A stretch of DNA of 64,000 nucleotides from a virus. The notes below the pieces were generated by a model. That model did no database searches. It was not told where the DNA came from and was given only the letters and a program-made list of their open reading frames with translations. The stretch is taken from positions 102,901 to 166,900 of the IMG/VR virus record IMGVR_UViG_3300021479_000006; one strand, 5' to 3'. Each line of letters opens with the position of its first letter. Positions within the stretch are counted from its first letter, which is position 1. A program made the position numbers and the translations under genes. Below, in pieces: positions 7,041 to 15,591 of this stretch.

Positions 7041-7897
7041 GTATATTATATACCTGTTGCAACCATTTTTTAATTTATACGTATAAGAGTCTATAAAATA
7101 GGCTAATATATGTTTATGCATTTATCCCGATAATTACATTTTATACTTAATTGTATAGAATAAATTATATTTTCTTATTTAATATACCCTTTAAATCTGT
7201 CACCAAAAATTGCATGTGCTCAAGTAAGCTACTTCTGTCTACAGTATTTCCGTTTACGGTTATGTAATTATGTTCACTAATTTCAACATTAACTACAATT
7301 TGAGAAACCTGTTCTCTTAATCTTTTTTCGTATTGCCTAAAATCATTTATTGTTTTTTCGTAATCATCTTTCGCTAATTTCAGGCTATCATTTAAACGTT
7401 TATTTTCTTCTAAGTAATGTCTATTCTGATCAAGTTCTTTTTTGAATCCATAATTTTTAAGTATATAATTAGAAATAGGAAATGAAAGCAAAAGAAACAT
7501 TAATCCAGACAACAAAAAACATACTATTATCATATCTAGTGTCATTTTCTCATATTTTGAAATTATTAAGGCAATAGCTACTCCTATTGCAATACCTATT
7601 AGAGGAAAAATCAAATTAACGATTACATCTCTTGAACTTATTTTTTCATTCATATAAATTAAGGCTTAAGTTAAAACCCTAAAATACACGAAAAATCTAG
7701 CATCTAAGGTTTATTTTCTTTTTGTACACTATTTCTTTTACTGCTTTCTTAGGTTTATAATTCAGCATTTCAGGACTGTGCCCCAAGGCTAACTTTACTG
7801 GTAACAATTAAAATACCTAATTTTCAGTCGCTTATCAAAAAAAGCGAAATCACTGAAATTTAAGGAAAATGACGGTTGCAACAGGTTTATAATATAC
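7041..7897. mobile_element. 857-bp non-autonomous transposon with 24-bp TIRs and 8-bp target duplication
   Basis: Bases 7041-7064 and 7874-7897 are inverted repeats of 24 bp with one mismatch (inner part ACCTGTTGCAACC). The 8-bp direct repeat AAAAAATA flanks it exactly (7033-7040 and 7898-7905). Deleting the element plus one repeat copy joins the ATG at 7030-7032 in frame to the downstream gene. The element carries one passenger gene (7165-7653, minus) and no transposase. A short minus-strand ORF at 7697-7807 (contains LALGHSPEMLNYKPKKAV) may be a fragment of a lost gene. An 8-bp duplication occurs in families such as IS1595, IS6 and ISAs1; no family can be assigned. Confidence 0.88.
7165..7653 (-). 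CDS. transposon passenger gene: membrane/coiled-coil protein
   Basis: 162 aa. Two transmembrane segments (about residues 11-31 and 40-60), a long coiled coil (about 70-120), and a small C-terminal part with VNVEISEHNYITVNGNTVDRS. Topology suggests a membrane-anchored sensor or effector. It is the only intact gene inside the inverted repeats. No recognised family. The ~220 bp upstream of it within the element hold no intact gene. Confidence 0.6.
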   Translation of the reverse strand: MNEKISSRDVIVNLIFPLIGIAIGVAIALIISKYEKMTLDMIIVCFLLSGLMFLLLSFPISNYILKNYGFKKELDQNRHYLEENKRLNDSLKLAKDDYEKTINDFRQYEKRLREQVSQIVVNVEISEHNYITVNGNTVDRSSLLEHMQFLVTDLKGILNKKI

Positions 7898-7954
7898 AAA
7901 AAATATGTTGTTAGTTTTGCTGATTTTATAAAAGAAAGTATAGATAATTCAGTA

Positions 7955-8503
7955 ATGAATAAACCAGAAGATATATACAATTATATTAGTAATCTACCAG
8001 GAAGAGGTAAAATATATAGTCAGTCATCATACCACACTAAAGATATTTTATATAAAGATAGTATAATTACTGCAATAAATTCATCATTCAATGATATTCG
8101 CACTTTTTATATAAAATATAACAAGACCTTAAATAAAATAAAACATAGTCTTCCAACACCAACAAATTTAAGAATACCTCTTTATGATAAATTAAATAAT
8201 ATAATAATACATTGTGAACGATATTCAAAAAACAAAATGTATTTAGATCTTGCTAAGTTAATGTGTTTTCAGACTATGTCATTTCTATTATATGAAGACT
8301 ATTTCAATATTAATTTTTCATATGCAAATCATAATTTCGAAGAAGTAATAAACAATATTGTTATACCTGAAACAGAAATAGATTTTTATAACTTTGTAGC
8401 AAATTTTGTAAATGGTGATCCAATTAAAGGTTTATTACTTTTTAGTAAAAATTCAGAACCAATATTAGTGACTATGACACTCTTTATTCAGGGTAAAAAA
8501 TAA
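7955..8503 (+). CDS. hypothetical protein, N-terminus cut off by the transposon
   Basis: 182 aa from the ATG at 7955. The frame is open further upstream through SFADFIKESIDNS to the transposon edge. In silico removal of the element gives the start MKKYVVSFADFIKES from an ATG at 7030. That is the N-terminal tag shared by many genes here, so the intact gene was ~199 aa and probably a capsid-targeted protein. The current short form, if made, lacks the tag. The rest (helical, with LSYANHNFEEVINN-like segments) is unrecognised. Confidence 0.6.
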   Translation: MNKPEDIYNYISNLPGRGKIYSQSSYHTKDILYKDSIITAINSSFNDIRTFYIKYNKTLNKIKHSLPTPTNLRIPLYDKLNNIIIHCERYSKNKMYLDLAKLMCFQTMSFLLYEDYFNINFSYANHNFEEVINNIVIPETEIDFYNFVANFVNGDPIKGLLLFSKNSEPILVTMTLFIQGKK

Positions 8504-8509
8504 AAAATT

Positions 8510-8809
8510 ATGTTGAACCCAATATCAAATAAAATAGTAGTTAAGATAAATAATTCTGGTAGTTGTTTTTTAAGTGATCCAGACTCTATGCTGGCTTCAG
8601 TTCTTACAGAAGTATTAACTGCTATGGGACATAAATTCCCTTTTAGTAAAGACATATTATCTCAATTAAATGAAAATGAGCTTGAATCTAATAAGGATAT
8701 ATTTCCGAAGAAAATTAATTACTATCTTGGTAGCACATTTATTATGCAGGAAAATATTTTAAACCCTGGTGTGTTTAGATTTTATTCACCCTTTATATCA
8801 TTTTCGTAG
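8510..8809 (+). CDS. 99-aa hypothetical protein
   Basis: Follows the interrupted gene by 6 bp, so probably the second gene of that pair. Its 3' end overlaps the convergent rhomboid gene by 28 bp. No motif recognised. Confidence 0.5.
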   Translation: MLNPISNKIVVKINNSGSCFLSDPDSMLASVLTEVLTAMGHKFPFSKDILSQLNENELESNKDIFPKKINYYLGSTFIMQENILNPGVFRFYSPFISFS

Positions 8810-9348
8810 GAGATTTCTTTATTATTAAGGTATTCATAATAACCATATAAAATACCTACAACAGCACCTAAAACATGTGCTTCATAAGCAATATTATCAT
8901 TAGGTAGTGCTACAACATTAATAAAATTACTAATTATGGACCATATGATATAAAATCGGATCAACCAAAATCTTGTAACAACTAAGGCGTACCCTTTAAG
9001 TACATAAATTCCGGTTGAGGCACCAAGTAATCCTCCAGGCGTTCCCATAAAATAACAAGCGTATAATAAATTCGCTATGGCACCAAGCAAAAATATTTTG
9101 AATATATCTTTTCTGTTTTCATATACTTCAAGATAATATCCTGTCATAAATAAGACAACAATATTATTTAGTATGTGTGAATAATCCGAATGGAAAAACA
9201 AAGCTGTTACAGAAGTTATGAATGTAAATCTATTACCTTTTGTAATACAGAAAAACCATAAGAATACATCATTGTATATACAGATCTGCTCAAAAATAAA
9301 ACAGAAAATAATTATACATATTAACAGAACAGTTTTATTCTTCTTCAT
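8782..9348 (-). CDS. rhomboid-family intramembrane serine protease
   Basis: 188 aa, about six hydrophobic segments. HSDYSHILNN (residues 53-62) fits the conserved HxxxN region of helix 2. GASTG holds the catalytic Ser111 and EAHVLGAVVGILYG carries the catalytic His158 with the AHxxG...G packing motif. Both dyad residues are present, so an active membrane protease is expected. The start overlaps the end of the gp46-like gene by 14 bp, implying co-expression. Target unknown; a host membrane protein or phage superinfection-type function is possible. Confidence 0.82.
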   Translation of the reverse strand: MKKNKTVLLICIIIFCFIFEQICIYNDVFLWFFCITKGNRFTFITSVTALFFHSDYSHILNNIVVLFMTGYYLEVYENRKDIFKIFLLGAIANLLYACYFMGTPGGLLGASTGIYVLKGYALVVTRFWLIRFYIIWSIISNFINVVALPNDNIAYEAHVLGAVVGILYGYYEYLNNKEISYENDIKGE

Positions 9349-11092
9349 TAGTTATTTCCTCACTTTCAATTTTTTTAGGTATTAATTGATTCTTCCTCTT
9401 TTCAGTTATCATTGTAGTCACATTCTTTTCGAAACTTATAATCCGATCAAACCAAGGTTCGCCTATTTGTGCATGATGCACCAGAAATACAATTGTCTTA
9501 TATTCAGTAGCGAAATTTCTGAATAGTTTCAATATATCTTCAATACTCTTCAGATCAATTGAGGCAAATACTTCATCAAGAAAAAGAATATTGATTCTTC
9601 TTTTTGATCTGATAACTTTTAGATAAGCTAGCATTATTGATAAATTAACTTTCCTGGCCTCACCATTACTTAATAGTTCTGGATCAATGTCTTCACCCAT
9701 AAAAGTAATAACAGCATCAAATTTATCATCTAGAGAAATAGCATAAGGAAATTTGATTAAGTCAAGATTTTCTTTGACATATGTATTGATAATTTTTACC
9801 AGATTTCCTACAATTATTTTTTTAATACCATTCTCACCAAATACTTTATCTAGCTGTTTATAAATATTTTTTTTCTTCTCGTGTACAATACTGAGATCTT
9901 CAACGGTTTCTTTTCTTTGATGAACACTATCAATAAGTTTTAAAAACTCTTGGACACCGTTGACATCTTTTTGATCTACATTAGTTTCTTCTATTTTTAA
10001 AATATCTAATTTTATTTTAAGATCAGATAAATAGAATTTTATAGAATTGTAACTTTCAGTAGTATTTTTATTTCTGCTATTAAGTTCTTTTTCTATTTCA
10101 GAATATTGTGTCATTGTCTGCTTAATTGTGTCACGGATATCAATCAACGTTTGACGTTTATCTTCGATTTCTTTTCTGTAGGCTTGATTTGTTTCTGTTG
10201 TTAAATCAGACTTACAAGTGGGGCATTTACCAAGATTGTAAAGTTTTATTTGCTCATCAATAGTCTTAATTTCAAAATTAACATTTTGAAGTTGTTCAGC
10301 CTCTTGATCATACATAGTATCAAGTTCAACTTTTTTATTGGTAAGTTTTTGTACCTTAGATTCTAATTTTAGAAATTCCTCCTTTTTAGTAAGCATAAGT
10401 TTTTTGATCTCTTTGATCTCTTGACCTATGTTGGTTTTTACCTTTTCTTTTAAGGATTCAATGCTATTTTGTAAACCATTAATCTCCCTGTCATAATTAG
10501 ACATTTCTTTTTGATACCCTTCAATAATTAGTTGATTCTGACTTGTAAGTCCTGTTAGTATTTTCTTTAGTTCATTTATAATAGAGAGGTTGAATAAACG
10601 ATCAAGCAGAAGTTTTTTATCTTCGCTGTTAAGTGACATGAAATTTTTAAAGTCATTTATACTCATAGATATGAATGACAGAAAGGATTTATAATCTAAT
10701 CCTACATACTCTTCGATTTTATCATCAATATTTCCTTTACCTATACGATCATAGGGTTTATGATCTACCCAAAGATTTAATTTATCTGGTTTAACATCAC
10801 GTTCAACTCTTACATGAGTTCTTTTGGAATCACTACCAAGAAATTCGATACCAACATGAAGATTTTTATTAAATCTATTTGCTAATTTATCTTTAGCAAT
10901 TGTTCCATCACCAGACTTCTTTTTTACTTTACCATATAAAGCAAATTCGATAGACTCTTTAAAAGAAGATTTTCCAGAACCATTTTCTCCTGTAAGTAAA
11001 ACTAATTCACCAACCTCTGGATCAAATTCGAGAGTCTGAAGATTATTACCAAAACTTTTAACATTTCTTATTCCAATTTTTGTAAATAGCAT
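9335..11092 (-). CDS. gp46/SbcC/Rad50-like recombination endonuclease ATPase
   Basis: 585 aa SMC-like ATPase. Walker A GENGSGKSS (residues 35-43), long coiled coils on both sides of a zinc hook CPTC (~290), ABC signature LLSNGEARK and Walker B INILFLDEVFAS near the C-terminus. By analogy to T4 gp46 it works with a gp47/SbcD nuclease to resect DNA ends for recombination-dependent replication and host DNA breakdown. No gp47-like metallophosphatase is found in this window. Confidence 0.88.
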   Translation of the reverse strand: MLFTKIGIRNVKSFGNNLQTLEFDPEVGELVLLTGENGSGKSSFKESIEFALYGKVKKKSGDGTIAKDKLANRFNKNLHVGIEFLGSDSKRTHVRVERDVKPDKLNLWVDHKPYDRIGKGNIDDKIEEYVGLDYKSFLSFISMSINDFKNFMSLNSEDKKLLLDRLFNLSIINELKKILTGLTSQNQLIIEGYQKEMSNYDREINGLQNSIESLKEKVKTNIGQEIKEIKKLMLTKKEEFLKLESKVQKLTNKKVELDTMYDQEAEQLQNVNFEIKTIDEQIKLYNLGKCPTCKSDLTTETNQAYRKEIEDKRQTLIDIRDTIKQTMTQYSEIEKELNSRNKNTTESYNSIKFYLSDLKIKLDILKIEETNVDQKDVNGVQEFLKLIDSVHQRKETVEDLSIVHEKKKNIYKQLDKVFGENGIKKIIVGNLVKIINTYVKENLDLIKFPYAISLDDKFDAVITFMGEDIDPELLSNGEARKVNLSIMLAYLKVIRSKRRINILFLDEVFASIDLKSIEDILKLFRNFATEYKTIVFLVHHAQIGEPWFDRIISFEKNVTTMITEKRKNQLIPKKIESEEITNEEE

Positions 11093-11095
11093 AGT

Positions 11096-11845
11096 TTAAA
11101 AATCAATTTTTATATCCCAATTTACAAGAGTTACAGCGTCTGTATTAAATAATATTTCAAAGTTATTTTTGAATATTAAATTGTTTTTATTATCTGTTTC
11201 TAATTCCATTAAAGAATTAATTTTAACAGTAACAGGCTTATTTTTTATAATTAATATTTTTTTATCACTATAAAACATATATGGATCTACATATAATTTA
11301 TAACTATTTATTTGACCACATAGATAGATTGATCCTGAAATTCTTGACTGTAGGATAGGTTGTGTCATATAATTTTCTACAAGAATACTTGAAGTAATAA
11401 GACCATTACTTATAATGTAATTTTCTTCCGACTTATTATCTTCTAATAATTTATCGATTACTTTTTTATTACGTTTCTTTACATATAGATATGCTGAAGA
11501 ATTTATACCAGTTAATTCATCGACAGGTTCATTACTAGGAAATTTTTCGATATTAATATCTTTAATAAGATCAGTAAAATTTATAATCTTACTAGTTTTA
11601 AACATTCCAGAAACTATTTCTTTAGATATATTTACAATAAGTGTTTCTCTTAAGGTAACTGTCATCTTTTCTATATCATGATGACTATTAAAAGGCATTG
11701 ATATAACCGTTTCCGAATTTGTGATAGGCTCATCAGTGAATTCAATATTTACAAAAGGAAAATGTTCAAGATATCCTAAAATATATTTAATATTTTTTAG
11801 CTGGTTATTTTTATTATTACTAATAAGAAATTCCTCATGATTCAT
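11096..11845 (-). CDS. 249-aa protein, possibly virion-related
   Basis: The segment IYLCGQINSYKLYVDPYM followed by KKILIIKNKPV resembles the C-terminal strands of T4-type capsid proteins (GxxNxxxVYVDPY pattern). The match is short. The gene lies 3 bp upstream of the gp46-like gene on the same strand. A capsid-related or virion role is only a guess; otherwise unknown. Confidence 0.5.
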   Translation of the reverse strand: MNHEEFLISNNKNNQLKNIKYILGYLEHFPFVNIEFTDEPITNSETVISMPFNSHHDIEKMTVTLRETLIVNISKEIVSGMFKTSKIINFTDLIKDINIEKFPSNEPVDELTGINSSAYLYVKKRNKKVIDKLLEDNKSEENYIISNGLITSSILVENYMTQPILQSRISGSIYLCGQINSYKLYVDPYMFYSDKKILIIKNKPVTVKINSLMELETDNKNNLIFKNNFEILFNTDAVTLVNWDIKIDF

Positions 11846-11855
11846 AAAACATCTT

Positions 11856-12194
11856 TTAGTTTATATCGGATTTTTCAGGTAAAGTTGCCTGACCAGATGT
11901 TGATACATTAAGATAAGGTAATAATTCATCAAATATTTCATCATGTGGAGGTAAAATAAGATCTATATCATCCATGAGTTCTTTTAAAAAAGGGAGTTCC
12001 TCTATACTTTCAATATCAAATAATTCTAAAAAATCTTCATATACCTCTAAGTATCTTATACCTTCTGGATGAAGCCAATATATGGCTTCATAACTAACAT
12101 CATCATTCATAGTAATAGCAATATGAATAGGTATACCACCATGTAGAGGTTCTAAATAATTAATAATAGATGTTTTTACTAGTATAGGTTCCAT
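11856..12194 (-). CDS. 112-aa acidic hypothetical protein
   Basis: Strongly acidic C-terminal half (FDIESIEELPFLKELMDDID), which could mimic DNA or bind a basic partner. No family recognised. First gene of the minus-strand run leading to the gp46-like gene, 10 bp before the next one. Confidence 0.5.
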   Translation of the reverse strand: MEPILVKTSIINYLEPLHGGIPIHIAITMNDDVSYEAIYWLHPEGIRYLEVYEDFLELFDIESIEELPFLKELMDDIDLILPPHDEIFDELLPYLNVSTSGQATLPEKSDIN

Positions 12195-12256
12195 TCTTTT
12201 TATATGATATAAAGTATAAAAGTTTCGGGTATTACTTTCTTAACTATATAATTACA

Positions 12257-12422
12257 ATGATACTTACTAATAATTGGCTTGTCGATGATCCGAATGATTT
12301 TGAATGATTTTGAATATAAACAATATGCTTTGTTGGCCTTCGAACAATCATGTAATGAGGATTTTAATATTTTAAAAATATTTCCACTCTATAAATCTTA
12401 CATCTTTAAATACACTCTGTGA
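12257..12422 (+). pseudogene. small gene broken by a 10-bp tandem duplication
   Basis: The ATG at 12257 reads 16 codons to a TGA at 12305. The stop follows a perfect tandem duplication of AATGATTTTG (12293-12302 and 12303-12312). Removing one copy gives an open frame of ~51 codons to the TGA at 12420-12422. The rest of 12195-12553 holds only a promoter. Confidence 0.5.
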
Positions 12423-12493
12423 TTTCTTAATCGTTACTATTTGCACTAAATATTATATCATTTTTTGATACTGTATATATCAAAAATATGTGT

Positions 12494-12524
12494 TTTACTT
12501 ACTGAAATATTTTAACTATTTTTG
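12494..12524 (+). promoter_or_regulatory. possible promoter TTTA-N19-TATTTTTG
   Basis: TATTTTTG at 12517-12524 fits the -7 consensus; TTTA at 12494-12497 is a 3/4 match to the -33 box at 19-bp spacing. The 72-aa gene starts 30 bp downstream. Confidence 0.5.
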
Positions 12525-12553
12525 TATATAAAATATATCATATATCATTTGAT

Positions 12554-12772
12554 ATGATTTCTATTGAACTGTTAAAACACAAAAATATAATTTTAACACA
12601 TCATAAAAATATAATTTTAACACAAAGTGTAAATCAGGCTACTGAATATTTAAATAAGAAAGAGAAAACTAACATATATCATATCGAATCTAAATACCCT
12701 TTAGAAACTTGTGTTTTACCTATTATAAAAATAAAAATTCTTAATGAAGTTAATAAATTGTTTAAATTTTAG
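12554..12772 (+). CDS. 72-aa hypothetical protein with duplicated octapeptide
   Basis: Residues ~9-24 are a near-perfect tandem duplication (HKNIILTH/HKNIILTQ) that is also visible at DNA level as two ~24-bp copies. The frame is preserved. It ends 11 bp inside the convergent gene. A promoter lies just upstream. Function unknown. Confidence 0.5.
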   Translation: MISIELLKHKNIILTHHKNIILTQSVNQATEYLNKKEKTNIYHIESKYPLETCVLPIIKIKILNEVNKLFKF

Positions 12773-13301
12773 AACAAACAACTACTAATCTGTCTGAATT
12801 ATTAAGTAAATGTTCTTCAATTAATGTATTATAATCACCCCGGATACGTTTCTTTTTAAGACCACTGATGGCTTTATTTTTATATTCGTATTCTGTATAA
12901 GAACAAGAAGCTGTAAAAATACCAGTAGTGGTATTATCATAATATTCAGTATTTACAATAAAAGATTCAGGAACTGTATATTTTGGACTAAATTTACATT
13001 CTATTTTCTCTTTATATTCTCTGGCCTTCACAGTAAATATAGGTGATATATTAGAAAAATATGTTCTACAGGCTGATGAAATTGGTTTAAACCCTAATAT
13101 TTTTTCTATATCAGACTTCTTTTTCTTATTAAAGAACCACTGGACATAGGCTTTTAAAAAAGGAGTATATGTGTTCTTAAATAGAGTAGAATTTTCAATC
13201 TGATATTCAAATTCATATAGATCATCTTGATTTATTACCTCATCATAAGCTTCTTCTAAATCTTTATACTCAGGTAAAATAACAGCTATTGATTTGATCA
13301 T
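12762..13301 (-). CDS. 179-aa hypothetical protein
   Basis: Mixed alpha/beta composition with a basic segment FFNKKKKSDIEKILGF and GLKKKRIRGDYN. No motif recognised. Its start overlaps the RNase HII stop by 4 bases, so it is translationally coupled to that gene. Confidence 0.55.
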   Translation of the reverse strand: MIKSIAVILPEYKDLEEAYDEVINQDDLYEFEYQIENSTLFKNTYTPFLKAYVQWFFNKKKKSDIEKILGFKPISSACRTYFSNISPIFTVKAREYKEKIECKFSPKYTVPESFIVNTEYYDNTTTGIFTASCSYTEYEYKNKAISGLKKKRIRGDYNTLIEEHLLNNSDRLVVVCSKI

Positions 13302-13888
13302 ATTAAATTATTAATATCGAAAGAGACTCTATGATATGGTGATAAACCATGTTCATCAATTGCCATTTTATGTTCTTTAGTTAAATAACCAGAGTTTTTA
13401 TCCCAGCCATATTGAGGATATTGCTCCGATAAAACTCTCATATAATTATCTCTATATGTTTTTGCTATTAAAGAGGCAGCTGCAATTGAATAATATTTAT
13501 CATTTCCACCAACTATACATTGATATGGAAAACCTAAAAAAGATTTAAATTGATTACCATTTATTAAAAGGAAATTAGGCTTTATAGATAAAGAATTCAC
13601 AGCATCATTCATTGCCTGTATTGTAGATTCTGAAATATCTATTTGATCTATGATTTTATTATCAGCGATACCTACAGAAAAAGATATTGCTTCACGACGT
13701 ATAATGTCAACGAGTTGATATTTTGCTTTTTCGGTTAATTTATTAGAATCTTTTAATTTAGAATTTCTAAAATTCTTTGGAAAAATTACAGTAGCAGCAA
13801 TTACTGGTCCTGCTATACAATCTCTACCAGCCTCATCTACACCAGCAATAAGCTGATGTGTAATATATTCGAAATATTCGTTCTGCAT
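13298..13888 (-). CDS. rnhB: RNase HII-like protein with two catalytic Asp replaced by Asn
   Basis: 196 aa. Clear family features: LIAGVDEAGR (Asp18, Glu19), SKLKDSNKL, IAAASLIAKTYRD and the C-terminal GYLTKEHKMAIDEHGLSPYHRVSF. The third and fourth carboxylates of the family (in the IDGN and GGDxxxxSIAAAS motifs) are Asn here: INGN (Asn110) and GGNDKYYS (Asn129, with Asp130 next to it). The enzyme may be inactive, metal-altered or use Asp130. RNase HII normally cleaves RNA in RNA:DNA hybrids. It lies between unknown genes with 0-4 bp spacing. Confidence 0.85.
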   Translation of the reverse strand: MQNEYFEYITHQLIAGVDEAGRDCIAGPVIAATVIFPKNFRNSKLKDSNKLTEKAKYQLVDIIRREAISFSVGIADNKIIDQIDISESTIQAMNDAVNSLSIKPNFLLINGNQFKSFLGFPYQCIVGGNDKYYSIAAASLIAKTYRDNYMRVLSEQYPQYGWDKNSGYLTKEHKMAIDEHGLSPYHRVSFDINNLI

Positions 13889-14305
13889 TTATTTTGAATT
13901 GAATTTTTCCTTTAACTTAGACAATTTATCTTCATAGGATTCTACTGGTTTCATGGGTAAAGAAATGTGTTTCTCTCGCCTAGTATGATCCTCATTGTTT
14001 AATATAATGAAGGTTATTAGTTCACCTAACGCATAAGGCTCAAAACATCTCTCTGATGCATATCTCATCTCTGTTTTATATTCACCTTCAACAGAATCAT
14101 AATCTCGTATAGCTTTTTCTGAACCAAGCTCAGGATAATTTTCATAACTTATTTCAAAGTCTTCAAACTTACCATAACTACAATCATCATGTGGACCAGA
14201 AAAAAGACAAATACTAGATTTCTCCATAGTATCACATTTACAAGACCTAGTATTTACTCTTACGATATATTTATCGTTTAATTTTACAACTACACCTTTA
14301 ATCAT
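13889..14305 (-). CDS. 138-aa hypothetical protein with N-terminal Cys cluster
   Basis: Residues 1-45 contain SCKCDTMEKSSICLFSGPHDDC, which could bind a metal ion. The C-terminus is a basic helix (SKLKEKFNSK). Directly upstream of the RNase HII-like gene without spacing. Not recognised. Confidence 0.5.
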   Translation of the reverse strand: MIKGVVVKLNDKYIVRVNTRSCKCDTMEKSSICLFSGPHDDCSYGKFEDFEISYENYPELGSEKAIRDYDSVEGEYKTEMRYASERCFEPYALGELITFIILNNEDHTRREKHISLPMKPVESYEDKLSKLKEKFNSK

Positions 14306-14307
14306 AC

Positions 14308-14580
14308 TTAAAATTTATTAGCGTCAATAGTTTTTGAACATATACCGAAAACCAAATACGGTTTTATAAAAATTAGCAAATCTCTTATGAGTTCATTTTC
14401 TGAAGGTGCTTGCGAATTATAAATGAAAGCCTTTTCATCTGATATTCTGTTATCACCTTTAAAAGATAATGTTCGCATTAGTTTACCATTTTCTATAGGT
14501 CTAAAATTATCATTAAAAATTAAGCCTGCACTATTTGCCACAGCTATCTGTATAATTTCTTTAATCTCGTTATTTCCCAT
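14308..14580 (-). CDS. 90-aa hypothetical protein
   Basis: Contains an alpha/beta pattern (EIIQIAVANSAGLIFND...IRDLLIFIKPYLVFGI). No family recognised. Spaced 2 bp from both neighbours in the same operon. Confidence 0.5.
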   Translation of the reverse strand: MGNNEIKEIIQIAVANSAGLIFNDNFRPIENGKLMRTLSFKGDNRISDEKAFIYNSQAPSENELIRDLLIFIKPYLVFGICSKTIDANKF

Positions 14581-14582
14581 TA

Positions 14583-15497
14583 TTATAAATCATTTTCGTT
14601 TTCAACTGTTTCTTTAATTTCAAAATCAACTAACTCGTCACCGAGCAACTCAGCAATCTTTTCCCAAGTAAGATCACATACTTCATCTATCCAATCACCT
14701 ATAAAATAAAGCTTTCTACTACCTCTGATAACACCAAAAAGAATTGGATCTTTTTTCTTTTCTATTTCCTTCTTGGTTAAGTGATTATTTTCATTCTTTG
14801 GGTCAAAATGTAGAATAACATAATTATCAAAAACATTTAGTTCGTCAGCAAGTAATTTTTGTTCTAAAACATCATCTGGTATAACTCTTGTAAAATTCTT
14901 TATCCAGTCTAAACGAAGCCCTCTTTCACATTTTTTAGAAAATAATATTATTTTTTCTTCTGTGATGAATTTTTTAAATTCTGATTTAAGTAAAGCTGTT
15001 TCAAGATAGTACAATTTAATATGATCTTTAACTTTTTCTTCAAGAGCTTTTTGACCAAGAGTTTGAGCTTTTATAAGAAGTTTTTTGTAACCATCTAATC
15101 TTGTGTTTACTATTCGAAGTTCTTCAATATTTTTCGCTAAATCATTGAATACTTTTTGAACAGGTACAGACATAATTTTTATTTTACTTCTTGTAAAAAA
15201 ATATTTTATCTGTATAAAAAGTTTATTTATAAATTTTGGTTTCTTTCTAAGAGAACTATTACTAGCAAAACCAGACATGACTGAACCCATATCACCAGAA
15301 AAGAACACACCAGGTTTTGTATCAGACATAGGCATATTTGGTACAGAACCTTCTTCTTCACTATCAAAATCCAAAAAGGTTACTTGATCTTTGTCATTAA
15401 CTGTTCCTTTATGTTTGGATAGATTAAAATCGGTCTCAAAATTTTCAAATATATCTAATTTAGTATTAGTTCTAAAATACAGATGGTCATTCATCAT
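14583..15497 (-). CDS. 304-aa hypothetical, possible virion-associated protein
   Basis: Acidic/Gly-rich N-terminus (~1-80), a basic helix around 85-110, a coiled-coil-like middle and a conserved-looking C-terminal module (FTRVIPDDVLEQKLLADEL ... DPILFGVIRGSRKLYFIGDW). The last segment has the look of a compact beta domain. First gene of the operon running to 12762. Function unknown. Confidence 0.5.
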   Translation of the reverse strand: MMNDHLYFRTNTKLDIFENFETDFNLSKHKGTVNDKDQVTFLDFDSEEEGSVPNMPMSDTKPGVFFSGDMGSVMSGFASNSSLRKKPKFINKLFIQIKYFFTRSKIKIMSVPVQKVFNDLAKNIEELRIVNTRLDGYKKLLIKAQTLGQKALEEKVKDHIKLYYLETALLKSEFKKFITEEKIILFSKKCERGLRLDWIKNFTRVIPDDVLEQKLLADELNVFDNYVILHFDPKNENNHLTKKEIEKKKDPILFGVIRGSRKLYFIGDWIDEVCDLTWEKIAELLGDELVDFEIKETVENENDL

Positions 15498-15568
15498 GCT
15501 ATAAATAATTATTCTAAAGTTTTAACAAAAATACACTTTATTATGTAATAATCAAATAAAAAAATAAA

Positions 15569-15588
15569 AAAAGGCCCTAAGGCCTTTA
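15569..15588 (-). terminator. intrinsic terminator
   Basis: Hairpin AAAGGCC-CTA-GGCCTTT with an A-run on the plus-strand left side, i.e. a T-run after the hairpin on the minus strand. It terminates the 95-aa gene at 15592. Confidence 0.7.
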
Positions 15589-15591
15589 TAA

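Noticed and set aside
7795-7980. Minus-strand 61-codon ORF over the right end of the transposon
   Set aside because: It crosses the inverted repeat into the interrupted gene and is opposite to it; composition is that of random AT-rich DNA.
11096-11845. Possible gp47/SbcD nuclease next to the gp46-like gene
   Set aside because: No GDxHxG or related metallophosphoesterase motif is present.
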